A DNA stretch of 64,000 nucleotides, taken from the NCBI RefSeq assembly GCF_001426345.1, contig NZ_LMEM01000009.1, forward strand, positions 62,001 to 126,000. The letters are read 5' to 3'. Below the pieces are notes generated by a model. The model was not told where the DNA came from. It did no database searches and saw only the letters and a program-made list of their open reading frames with translations. Shown one piece after another: positions 39,436-47,005 of this stretch; positions within the stretch are counted from its first letter, which is position 1, and each line of letters opens with the position of its first letter. The stretch is from Devosia sp. Root436. Its GTDB lineage: Bacteria > Pseudomonadota > Alphaproteobacteria > Rhizobiales > Devosiaceae. The position numbers and the translations under genes are program-made.

Positions 39436-41370
39436 CTACAGCACCACCTGCGTTCCGATCTCCACCACGCGCCCGGTCGGGATGTGGAAGTATTCCGTGG
39501 CGTCGCTGGCATTGCGGGCCAGCCGCGTGAACAGGCGGTCCTGCCAGTAGCGCAGCAGGTTCCCCGATTTCGGCCCCGGCTTCAGCGATCGCCGCGACAG
39601 GAAGAACGAGGTCGACATGATGTCGAACTTCCAACCCAGCTTGCGGCCCAGCGCCAGAGCCTTGGGAATGTTGGGGCTTTCCATATAGCCGAACGTCACC
39701 ACCACGCGGCTGAACAGCTCGTTATAGGCATCGATGGTCACCTTCTCGTTGTCGGGCACGCGCGGCGAGGGCGACGTGCGCACGGTCAGAATCACATTCT
39801 GCTCGTGCAGCACCTTGTAGTGCTTGAGGCTATGCAGCAGCGCCGTGGGCGCGCCTTCGATATCGCTGGTAAGGAATACTGCCGTACCGGGCACGAGCGT
39901 CGGTTTCTTCTTTTGCAGGTTATCGACCAGGAATTCCAGGGGCACCTCGTCGCGCCGGGTTTTTTCCGACAGCCGCCGGCGGCCGGCCATCCAGCTCCAC
40001 ATGACCAGTGCGACCATGGCGGCAACCACCGCGGGCACCCAGCCACCCTGGAACAGCTTGGCGGCATTGGCGGAGAAGAAGCCCCCGTCGATCAAAGCAA
40101 AGACCAGCCCGAACCCGATAACGGCAGCCGGGTGCCACTTCCAGTTTCGCCACATCACCACAACCAGCAGTGACAGCGTGACGACCATGACGCCCGACAC
40201 GGCAATTCCATAAGCGTTGGACAATGCTTCCGAGCTGCCGAAGGCCACCACCAGCAGCAGCACGCCCACCATCAGCATGGAGTTGACCTGGGGCATGTAG
40301 ACCTGCCCGCTCTGGGTTTCTGACGTATGCAGCACCTGCATGCGCGGCAGCATGTTGAGGGCAATGGCCTGCTGGGTGAGGCTGTAGGTACCAGAAATCA
40401 CGGCCTGGCTGGCGATGATGGTGGCCAGCGTCGCCAGCCCGACAAAAGGCAGCAGCGCCCATTCCGGCTGCATCTCGAAGAAGGGGCTCTCAACGTTGTG
40501 GACACCCACCTCGAGAACAAAGGCCCCCTGGCCGAAATAATTCAGCAACAGGCATGGGAAGACCAAACCGAACCAGGCCATCACGATCGGCTTGCGGCCA
40601 AAGTGGCCGAGATCGACATAGAGAGCTTCGGCACCCGTGACCGCCAGGAAGATGGCGCCGATTACCACGAAGGCTATGCCGAAATGGGTGATCAGGAACT
40701 GCAGGCCGAGAAACGGGTTGACCGCCCACAGCACGCCTGGTTGTTCGATGATGTGCACAAGGCCCGAAATACCGAGCGTCAGAAACCAGATAGCCGTGAT
40801 CGGCCCGAAGATGATCGACACCTTGGCCGTGCCGAAGCGCTGGACGAAGAAAACGCCGACAATGATGACCAGCGTGATCGGCACCACCCAGCGCGCCATA
40901 CCCGGCGTTACCAGTTGCACGCCTTCCACCGCAGACAGAACCGAGATGGCCGGGGTGATGATCGCGTCGCCAAAGAACATCGCAGCGCCGACCACGCCCA
41001 GAACCGTGATCCACACCGGGGGGTTGGTGAAGGTCTTGCGCGCCAGTGCCATCAGCGACAGCGTGCCGCCTTCCCCGTTATTGTCGGCCCGGGTGACGAA
41101 GAACACATATTTGACGGCGACGGTCAGCGTCAGCGCCCAGACGATCAGTGAGAGCAGCCCCAGAATCTCTGTACTGCTTTCGGCCGCGCCGGGGCGCACC
41201 TGCATGGCCTGCCGGAAGGCATAGATCGGGCTGGTACCGATGTCGCCATAGACGACACCGATTGCGCCCAAGGTCAGCATGGGAAGATCTTTGCGGGAAT
41301 GTGAGTGGCTGGTGAGGTCGCTCGCATCGACGCCGGCGGGGGAGCCGCCAGCCGTGTTCGTCTGCGTCAT
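39436..41370 (-). CDS. kup: Low-affinity potassium transporter Kup
   Basis: A 644-residue Kup/HAK permease. The signature VYGDIGTSPIYAFRQAM opens the first helix, about 12 membrane segments follow up to residue 440, and a hydrophilic C-terminal domain of about 180 residues ends the chain. It imports potassium by proton symport and works well in acid or low-turgor conditions. The ATG at 41370 gives the family length. No kdp or trk genes are near, and no riboswitch was seen in its leader. Confidence 0.95.
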   Translation of the reverse strand: MTQTNTAGGSPAGVDASDLTSHSHSRKDLPMLTLGAIGVVYGDIGTSPIYAFRQAMQVRPGAAESSTEILGLLSLIVWALTLTVAVKYVFFVTRADNNGEGGTLSLMALARKTFTNPPVWITVLGVVGAAMFFGDAIITPAISVLSAVEGVQLVTPGMARWVVPITLVIIVGVFFVQRFGTAKVSIIFGPITAIWFLTLGISGLVHIIEQPGVLWAVNPFLGLQFLITHFGIAFVVIGAIFLAVTGAEALYVDLGHFGRKPIVMAWFGLVFPCLLLNYFGQGAFVLEVGVHNVESPFFEMQPEWALLPFVGLATLATIIASQAVISGTYSLTQQAIALNMLPRMQVLHTSETQSGQVYMPQVNSMLMVGVLLLVVAFGSSEALSNAYGIAVSGVMVVTLSLLVVVMWRNWKWHPAAVIGFGLVFALIDGGFFSANAAKLFQGGWVPAVVAAMVALVMWSWMAGRRRLSEKTRRDEVPLEFLVDNLQKKKPTLVPGTAVFLTSDIEGAPTALLHSLKHYKVLHEQNVILTVRTSPSPRVPDNEKVTIDAYNELFSRVVVTFGYMESPNIPKALALGRKLGWKFDIMSTSFFLSRRSLKPGPKSGNLLRYWQDRLFTRLARNASDATEYFHIPTGRVVEIGTQVVL

Positions 41371-41496
41371 AAACCTTGTGCTCTCTTGTCAAAGGCGGGC
41401 GCCGCTATACACCGCGCCACCGTCACACACAACACAATCCCCTCACAATGGTTCAAAACCACCAGGCCCCCTGGAGCGGTCATGGGACATGAAACA

Positions 41497-41528
41497 GCAG
41501 GAGCCGCCCCTTTCGGAGCGGCTCCTGC
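41497..41528 (-). terminator. Hairpin terminator after the FMN reductase gene
   Basis: GCAGGAGCCGC and GCGGCTCCTGC, eleven pairs with a ten-base loop, 32 bases beyond the stop at 41561. The following minus-strand bases (TGTTTC) are only moderately T-rich. Confidence 0.65.
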
Positions 41529-41560
41529 CGGTAAACGAAGATATGGAGGTCTCCGTAAGC

Positions 41561-42175
41561 TTATTCGGCGGCCTGGGCGGCAGCGGCATCGTCATTGCGC
41601 GCCGCCTTGGTGGCCGTACCCCACCACACGAGCTGGTCGAGCATGTCCTTGGCGGAATTGCCGATCGAGGCTTCCAGATCGTTCAGCGACTTGGTGCCGC
41701 CGAAGCCGGGATGCACGGCCATGAAGTCGGCGCCGGCAATGTGGACCGCCGAGCGGGTCGAAACCATCTGCAGCTCGACGCCGATGGTCCGCAGATTTTC
41801 GATGGCACGCGCGCCGCCAACCGAGCCGTAACCGACGGCGCCGAACGCCTTCTTGTTCCAGTTGGTATAGGCCTGGTCGATCGCGTTCTTCAGCGCGCCG
41901 GTGATGGCGCGGTTATATTCAGCAGTGACGAAGATGTAGCCGTCGAATTCGCTGATCTTGTTCTGCCACCTGACCGCGTTCTGGTTGGCCGACGGCATCC
42001 AGGCGTTGGAAGCCATTTCGTCGAAGAACGGCAGGTCGAAGTCGCGGATATCGACGATCTCGGCCTGGATTTCAGGACGGGCATTGGCCTTTTCCAGGAT
42101 CCACTGCGCAGGCAGGTCGCCAAAGCGGGTCGGGCGGGTGGACGAGATGATGACGGCAATCTTGAGTTTGGACAT
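41561..42175 (-). CDS. NADPH-dependent FMN reductase (flavodoxin-like)
   Basis: A 204-residue flavodoxin-fold oxidoreductase of the FMN_red family. The phosphate loop for FMN is SSTRPTRFGD, the flavin contact FVTAEYNRAITGALKNAID is near residue 85, and the sequence GYGSVGGARAIE follows. It reduces flavins, quinones or azo compounds with NAD(P)H. An inverted repeat GGTAAC-N23-GTTACC directly upstream may be an operator, pointing to redox- or quinone-dependent control, though the regulator is not in the window. Confidence 0.9.
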   Translation of the reverse strand: MSKLKIAVIISSTRPTRFGDLPAQWILEKANARPEIQAEIVDIRDFDLPFFDEMASNAWMPSANQNAVRWQNKISEFDGYIFVTAEYNRAITGALKNAIDQAYTNWNKKAFGAVGYGSVGGARAIENLRTIGVELQMVSTRSAVHIAGADFMAVHPGFGGTKSLNDLEASIGNSAKDMLDQLVWWGTATKAARNDDAAAAQAAE

Positions 42176-42188
42176 TTGAGCCCTCCTT

Positions 42189-42223
42189 GGTAACAAATCG
42201 TAACTGAGGCGATATAAGTTACC
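42189..42223. promoter_or_regulatory. Candidate operator upstream of the FMN reductase gene
   Basis: GGTAAC (42189-42194) and GTTACC (42218-42223) form a perfect six-base inverted repeat, with a third half-site CGTAAC at 42199. It lies 14-48 bases before the start codon. The rest of the interval to the next gene at 42497 shows no other clear signal. Confidence 0.4.
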
Positions 42224-42496
42224 TCGACCACGACCCGCAAGGAGGCACCTTGCTGTGGTGCGGGGACATTGGCCTGCCTAGGGAACATCCATGTAAGTAT
42301 TGGAGATAGCTGAGGATTTTCCAGTTATCCTGGCGCCCCTGCCCTCAGGAACCCGCTATCGGCACGTGTCGATGACGGAGCGTTCGACAGGAGGCAACAA
42401 TCCGCATCTCCACCGAGTCACCCCCATGAATGCGGGTTGGCGGCAGCCGTGGCCAGCGCTTAGCTAGCCGCTGGGCACAGACACATGAGGGACATC

Positions 42497-42826
42497 ATGA
42501 CCAGACTTTCGGCCGCGCTGTTGGCATTGGCCATTTCGGCTTTTGGGGTCGGCGACGCATTCGCCATCGACCGGCGCGTGCGCATCAACAACTACACATC
42601 CTACGACATCGTCGAGTTCTATGCGTCCAACAAGGGCTCGCGCTCATGGGAGGAAGACATATTGGGCCGCAACATCCTGCCGGCAGGTAACAGCGTCGTC
42701 ATCAACATCGACGACGGCAGTGGCTACTGCAAATATGACTTCCTCGCGGTCTTCGAGGACGGCGAGGAGCTGGTCAAGTATGACAACAATGTCTGCGAAC
42801 TGGCCCAGTTCAACTATACGGACTAG
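42497..42826 (+). CDS. Small secreted protein of unknown function
   Basis: A 109-residue precursor with signal peptide MTRLSAALLALAISAFGVGDAFA (given in short: cleavage after DAFA). The mature domain starts IDRRVRINNYTSYDIVEFYA and has two cysteines (SGYCKYD, NNVCELA) likely joined by a disulfide. The layout resembles small periplasmic beta-sandwich proteins with an N-terminal NNT/S surface motif, but no family is assigned. GAGGG upstream favours the ATG at 42497 over the one at 42485. Confidence 0.7.
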   Translation: MTRLSAALLALAISAFGVGDAFAIDRRVRINNYTSYDIVEFYASNKGSRSWEEDILGRNILPAGNSVVINIDDGSGYCKYDFLAVFEDGEELVKYDNNVCELAQFNYTD

Positions 42827-42839
42827 GCTGGGCACCCGC

Positions 42840-43583
42840 CTAGCTTCCGAGGACCGCCCGGTATTGCCGCACGGCCTCGGCGAAACCGACAAGCAGCGCA
42901 TCGGCCGTCAACCCATGGCCGATGGACACTTCATCGACATGCGGCACGGCCGACTGGAAGGCCGGCAGATTGGCCAGCGTCAGATCATGCCCGGCATTGA
43001 CCCCGAGGCCCGCTAGGTGGGCGGCCTGGGCCGTATGGGCCAGCGCCGCCAGTTCGCGCACCGCGCGATCGGGATCATCGTGGCAGCCACCATAGGGCCC
43101 GGTAAAAAGCTCGATGCGATCGGCACCGGTCGCCCGCGCCGCGGTCACGCCCTCGACACCGGCATCGGGATCGCAGAATAGCGAAACCCGCCGGTTCGGT
43201 GCCTTGAGGCGCTGCACCACCGAGGTCAGGAAATTGCCCTTGCCGCGGAAATCCCAGCCATGGTCGGACGTGGCCTGCGCCGGATCGTCGGGCACCAGCG
43301 TCACCTGCTGCGGATTTACCTTGTCGATGAGGGTGAAGAAGTCCTCGCTCGGATAGCCCTCGATATTGAACTCGGCCGCCGGGTATTCGTAGCGCAACAG
43401 GTCGGCCAGATCGTACACATCGCTGCGCCGGATGTGCCGCTCATCGGGCCGCGGATGCACCGTGACCCCGCTCGCCCCGGCATCGAGCACCACGCGCGCC
43501 AATCCGACCACGCTCGGCCAGGGCAGGTCGCGACGGTTGCGGAGTTGCGCGACGGCATTGAGATTGACGGAGAGAAGGGTCAT
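42840..43583 (-). CDS. pdxJ: Pyridoxine 5'-phosphate synthase
   Basis: A 247-residue TIM-barrel enzyme that condenses 1-deoxyxylulose 5-phosphate with 3-amino-2-oxopropyl phosphate in the DXP-dependent vitamin B6 pathway. Signatures are [29 protein letters not shown] with the conserved histidines, and the end [15 protein letters not shown] followed by VSIGHGL. The family length is about 245. It stands alone; a putative racemase gene ends 78 bases upstream on the same strand. Confidence 0.96.
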   Translation of the reverse strand: MTLLSVNLNAVAQLRNRRDLPWPSVVGLARVVLDAGASGVTVHPRPDERHIRRSDVYDLADLLRYEYPAAEFNIEGYPSEDFFTLIDKVNPQQVTLVPDDPAQATSDHGWDFRGKGNFLTSVVQRLKAPNRRVSLFCDPDAGVEGVTAARATGADRIELFTGPYGGCHDDPDRAVRELAALAHTAQAAHLAGLGVNAGHDLTLANLPAFQSAVPHVDEVSIGHGLTADALLVGFAEAVRQYRAVLGS

Positions 43584-43661
43584 GGGCGTGCCTGCAGGAT
43601 TTGCAACCTGCCATACACCAACACGATGGGTCCGCCCAATCGAACCTTGTGATGACGCCCA

Positions 43662-44294
43662 TCAGCGACAGCTGAACACGCGCATCGCCGCCGCAGCCAA
43701 CCCGATTGCTGGGCTGGTCAGCACGCGCGGCGAAGACCCCAACTCTTCGGCCATCGACACCTGCGCCAATGCCACCGTCGCAGCGCTCTCGGCCAATGCC
43801 GCGGCGACGGCGTCGGCAATGCGCGCATGGTAACGCGCTCCATCGCCTGCGAGAAAATCGGCCCAGGCATCCGGCACCAGCCTCAATTCGATTTGCGCGC
43901 CGGTCTGCCCCGCCGCCGCCCGGAACAGGTTGCCGGTCGGCTCAAGACTGGTTGGCGCAGTGCAAAGAACGATGACCTTGCCGCCTGCGGCCACCGCATG
44001 CTCGGCCAGCGCCCGATCGATGCGAAGCATGGGAACAGGCGCGTCGCCGAGCCCATCGATCACCCCGCCCAGGCTGGAACAGGTGAGCAAGACGGCGTCA
44101 CAATCATCCGCCAGAGCCCCGACCGCCATGCGGGTCTCGCGCGCTATCGCCGCTGTCAAACCGCCGGCTTGCCCGGCAGCCTGCAGCAGGTCGGCCCGCA
44201 CCACATGGCACAACGACACGTCGCCGAGCTTTGCCGCGGCACGCTCCAGCACCGCGACATTGCCGTCCGCGGTGTGGAGGCAGCCGATACGCAT
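43662..44294 (-). CDS. Asp/Glu racemase-superfamily protein, second catalytic Cys not seen
   Basis: A 210-residue protein with the two-domain Asp/Glu/hydantoin racemase pattern: IGCLHTADGN at the start, VLLTCSSLGGVIDG with the first catalytic cysteine, and TSPAIGLAAAAMR at the end. The position where racemases have their second cysteine (ATVALAQVSM) carries alanine, so it may not be a two-base racemase but an isomerase, decarboxylase or maleate-isomerase relative. The ATG overlaps the ilvN stop by one base, so it is the last gene of the ilvB-ilvN operon. Its role there is unknown. Confidence 0.75.
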   Translation of the reverse strand: MRIGCLHTADGNVAVLERAAAKLGDVSLCHVVRADLLQAAGQAGGLTAAIARETRMAVGALADDCDAVLLTCSSLGGVIDGLGDAPVPMLRIDRALAEHAVAAGGKVIVLCTAPTSLEPTGNLFRAAAGQTGAQIELRLVPDAWADFLAGDGARYHARIADAVAAALAESAATVALAQVSMAEELGSSPRVLTSPAIGLAAAAMRVFSCR

Positions 44295-44848
44295 TACATG
44301 CCCTGCGGCCCGCGCGAGATGGCGGCGAGGCCGGTGCGCACCACTTCGACCAGCCCGAGCGGTGTCATCAGCGCGATGAAGCTGTCGATCTTGGATGGCT
44401 TGCCGGTAACCTCGAAGACGAAGCTTTCCACCGTCGCATCGACGATCTGCGCCCGGAAGGCGTCCGCCAGGCGCAGCGTCTCGGCGCGATGATCACCCGA
44501 ACCGGCCACCTTGATCAGCGCCAGTTCACGCTCCAGCGAGGCGCCTTCCGAGGTCAGGTCATGCACCTTGTGCACGGGCACGAGGCGTTCGAGCTGCAGC
44601 TTGATCTGCACCAGCGTCCGGGGCGTGGCGGTGACGACGACGGTGATGCGACTAAGTCGCCGCCCGTGCTCGGTCTCGCTGACGGTGAGGCTTTCGATAT
44701 TATAGCCGCGCGCCGAGAACAGGCCCACGACGCGGGCCAGGATGCCCGGCTCGTTATCGACCAGGACCGAGAGCGTATGCCGCTCGATCTCCTGGGTTTC
44801 CTTGGTGATGAAATAGGCCGAGCCGGTCGGCTGCAGATGTGCGTTCAT
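44294..44848 (-). CDS. ilvN: Acetolactate synthase regulatory subunit
   Basis: A 184-residue small subunit that activates the large subunit and carries valine feedback inhibition. The N-terminal ACT domain is TLSVLVDNEPGILARVVGLF with the Gly-Ile-Leu turn that binds valine, followed by the C-terminal regulatory domain (SGDHRAETLRLADAFRAQIV). The gene follows ilvB by 21 bases and shares its attenuated promoter. Called ilvH in some genomes. Confidence 0.95.
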   Translation of the reverse strand: MNAHLQPTGSAYFITKETQEIERHTLSVLVDNEPGILARVVGLFSARGYNIESLTVSETEHGRRLSRITVVVTATPRTLVQIKLQLERLVPVHKVHDLTSEGASLERELALIKVAGSGDHRAETLRLADAFRAQIVDATVESFVFEVTGKPSKIDSFIALMTPLGLVEVVRTGLAAISRGPQGM

Positions 44849-44869
44849 TTGCTTTCTCCTCTGCGCCGC

Positions 44870-46639
44870 CTAGACAAGCGCCCGCCCCTTCTCGTCGATG
44901 ATGTCCCCGATATTGGCGGTGTCGGGCAGGATGATCTCGTTATGCGGCTTGCCCGAGGGGATCATGGGCAGGCAGTTCTCGTCCTTCTCCACGATCACGT
45001 CGAACAGCACCGGACCATCATAGTCCAGCATTTCGGCAATGGCGGCGTCGAGCTCGGCCGGGTTCTCGCACCGAATCCCCTTTCCGCCGTAAGCCTCTGC
45101 CAGCTTGACGAAATCGGGCAGCGATTCCGAATAGGAATGGGCATAGCGCGAGCCATGCAGCAGGTCCTGCCACTGCCGGACCATGCCCATACGCTCATTG
45201 TTGAGGATGAAAATCTTGACCGGCAGGCGATATTGCACCGCCGTCGACAATTCCTGCATCGTCATCTGCACCGAGGCTTCCCCGGCAATGTCGATCACCA
45301 GCGCATCGGGATGGGCCACCTGCACGCCGACCGCGGCCGGCAGGCCATAGCCCATCGTCCCCAGGCCGCCGGAAGTCATCCAGTGGTTCGGCTGATCGAA
45401 GTGGAAATGCTGGGCCGCCCACATCTGATGCTGGCCGACCTCGGTGGTGATGAACACTTCCTTGCCCTGCTTCTTGGTCGCCTCGTAGAGGCGCTCGATG
45501 GCATATTGCGGCTTGATGACCGTGTCCGAGTTTTTATAGCCGAGCGAATTGACCGCCCGCCATTTGTCGATCTGCTTCCACCACGGCGCGATGGCCTCGC
45601 TGCGCGGCTGGTTGGTCTTGCTCCTCCACACGCGCACCATCTCGGCCAGCACCCGCTCGCAATCGCCTATGACGGGCACGTCGACACGCACCACCTTGTT
45701 GATCGAGGAGGGATCGATATCGACATGGATCTTGCGGCTGTTGGGCGAGAAGGCATCGACGCGGCCGGTAATGCGATCGTCGAACCGTGCGCCGATATTG
45801 ATCATGACATCGCAGTCATGCATCGCCAGGTTCGCTTCGTAAGTGCCATGCATGCCCAGCATGCCCATCCACTGCGGATTGGAGGCCGGGAATGCGCCCA
45901 GCCCCATCAGGGTGGACGTCACTGGAAAACCGGTCAGCTCGGCTAGCTCGCGCAGATGCTCGGAGGCCTGCGGGCCGGCATTGATGACGCCGCCGCCTGT
46001 ATAGAAGATCGGCCGCTCGGCCTTGAGCATCAGGTCCACCGCCGCCTCGATGGCATCGGCATCGCCATCCATCTGCGGGCGGTAGCTCTGGTGACGCAGC
46101 GTCTCGAGATCGGGCTTGTAATAGTCGCCCAGCGCGAACTGGATGTCCTTGGGAATGTCGACGACAACGGGCCCCGGACGGCCCGTGGTCGCGATGAGGA
46201 AGGCCTCGTGCATGATGCGTGGCAGGTCTTCCACGCGCTTCACCAGGTAATTGTACTTGGTGCAGCTGCGGGTGATGCCGACCGTGTCGCATTCCTGGAA
46301 GCCGTCCGTGCCGATCAGCGTCGTCGGCACCTGCGCGGTGATGCAGACCATGGGGATGGAATCCATCAGCGCATCGGTGAGGCCGGTGACCGCATTGGTG
46401 GCGCCGGGACCGGAAGTGACGAGAACGACGCCCGGCCTGCCGGTGGAACGCGCATAGCCTTCGGCCATGTGGGTCGCGCCCTGCTCGTGCCGCACCAGGA
46501 TATGCTGCACGTCATCCTGCTGAAACAAGGCATCGTAGATCGGCAGTGCCGCGCCGCCCGGATAGCCGAATATGTGTTCGACTCCCTGGTCGGCGAGCGC
46601 CTGGATCACCATTTCCGCGCCGGTCATTCTTTCGGCCAT
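44870..46639 (-). CDS. ilvB: Acetolactate synthase catalytic subunit
   Basis: A 589-residue ThDP, FAD and magnesium enzyme catalysing the first common step of valine, leucine and isoleucine synthesis. The ThDP glutamate lies in IFGYPGGAALPIYDAL, and the diphosphate-binding motif is DIAGEASVQM...ILNNERMG. The three TPP-enzyme domains follow in order, with the FAD-type middle domain. The start at 46639 has an AAGAAGGG site. Upstream are a leader peptide, terminator and strong promoter forming a complete attenuator (separate entries). The gene is also called ilvI in related genomes. Confidence 0.96.
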   Translation of the reverse strand: MAERMTGAEMVIQALADQGVEHIFGYPGGAALPIYDALFQQDDVQHILVRHEQGATHMAEGYARSTGRPGVVLVTSGPGATNAVTGLTDALMDSIPMVCITAQVPTTLIGTDGFQECDTVGITRSCTKYNYLVKRVEDLPRIMHEAFLIATTGRPGPVVVDIPKDIQFALGDYYKPDLETLRHQSYRPQMDGDADAIEAAVDLMLKAERPIFYTGGGVINAGPQASEHLRELAELTGFPVTSTLMGLGAFPASNPQWMGMLGMHGTYEANLAMHDCDVMINIGARFDDRITGRVDAFSPNSRKIHVDIDPSSINKVVRVDVPVIGDCERVLAEMVRVWRSKTNQPRSEAIAPWWKQIDKWRAVNSLGYKNSDTVIKPQYAIERLYEATKKQGKEVFITTEVGQHQMWAAQHFHFDQPNHWMTSGGLGTMGYGLPAAVGVQVAHPDALVIDIAGEASVQMTMQELSTAVQYRLPVKIFILNNERMGMVRQWQDLLHGSRYAHSYSESLPDFVKLAEAYGGKGIRCENPAELDAAIAEMLDYDGPVLFDVIVEKDENCLPMIPSGKPHNEIILPDTANIGDIIDEKGRALV

Positions 46640-46693
46640 CGTCAATTCCCTTCTTAACCACCTGGCCCAGTCTCGTAGCGGCAGAAACCGGGC

Positions 46694-46719
46694 AATAAAA
46701 AAGGCCCCATCAGGGACCT
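46694..46719 (-). terminator. Attenuator terminator before ilvB
   Basis: AGGTCCC-TGAT-GGGGCCT followed by TTTTTTATT on the minus strand, between the leader stop (46751) and the ilvB start (46639). An intrinsic terminator located before a coding region is diagnostic of attenuation. Confidence 0.9.
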
Positions 46720-46750
46720 GTTTTCGGCGCACCAGCTTACGCGCGGGGTT

Positions 46751-46801
46751 TTACCCCACGTTGCCGATGCGCCTGCCTACTACGAGAATGAGTGCCCGCA
46801 C
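46751..46801 (-). CDS. Branched-chain leader peptide of ilvBN
   Basis: A 16-codon ORF with GTG start at 46801, read as MRALILVVGRRIGNVG. Seven of the sixteen residues are Leu, Ile or Val, with Leu-Ile-Leu-Val-Val in one run. A GGAG site lies eight bases upstream of the GTG. Ribosome stalling on these codons when charged Leu/Ile/Val tRNAs are scarce should prevent the terminator at 46694-46719 from forming. The antitermination pairing was not worked out by hand. Confidence 0.85.
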   Translation of the reverse strand: MRALILVVGRRIGNVG

Positions 46802-46829
46802 GGGACCGCTCCATGAAATTACGGTGGCA

Positions 46830-46859
46830 TTGATAGGAGCATTGCCGCGGAGGTGTCAA
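46830..46859 (-). promoter_or_regulatory. Promoter of the ilvBN attenuator
   Basis: On the minus strand TTGACA (46859-46854), an 18-base spacer, then TATCAA (46835-46830). This near-consensus sigma-70-type promoter would start transcription about 20 bases before the leader GTG. Confidence 0.75.
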
Positions 46860-46983
46860 GTGCACGCGACATGGCCCTGCGGCCGCCATCCCCTGCCCGC
46901 GCGAAAAACCGTGGAGGACTGGACCCGCTGCACGCAAAAGACGTGGCCATTGCATCAGACAATGCTATTGGCGCGGGAGCTGC

Positions 46984-47005
46984 GTTTATGACGGTTTGAT
47001 GACAC
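46984..47005 (-). promoter_or_regulatory. Candidate PHO box at the start of the phosphate transporter gene
   Basis: On the minus strand TGTCATCAAAC-CGTCATAAACG: two TGTCAT-like repeats 11 bases apart, matching the PhoB site CTGTCATAAAT-CTGTCAT. It ends at the base before the pit ATG at 47006. A site downstream of the promoter and against the start codon suits repression by PhoB, as known for the low-affinity pit system of Sinorhizobium. Confidence 0.6.

Noticed and set aside
46737-46955. Minus-strand 72-codon frame including MERSRAGTHSRSRQ in the ilvB leader region
   Set aside because: Basic, low-complexity and spanning the promoter. The ribosome-binding site and Leu/Ile/Val codons support the shorter GTG frame instead.
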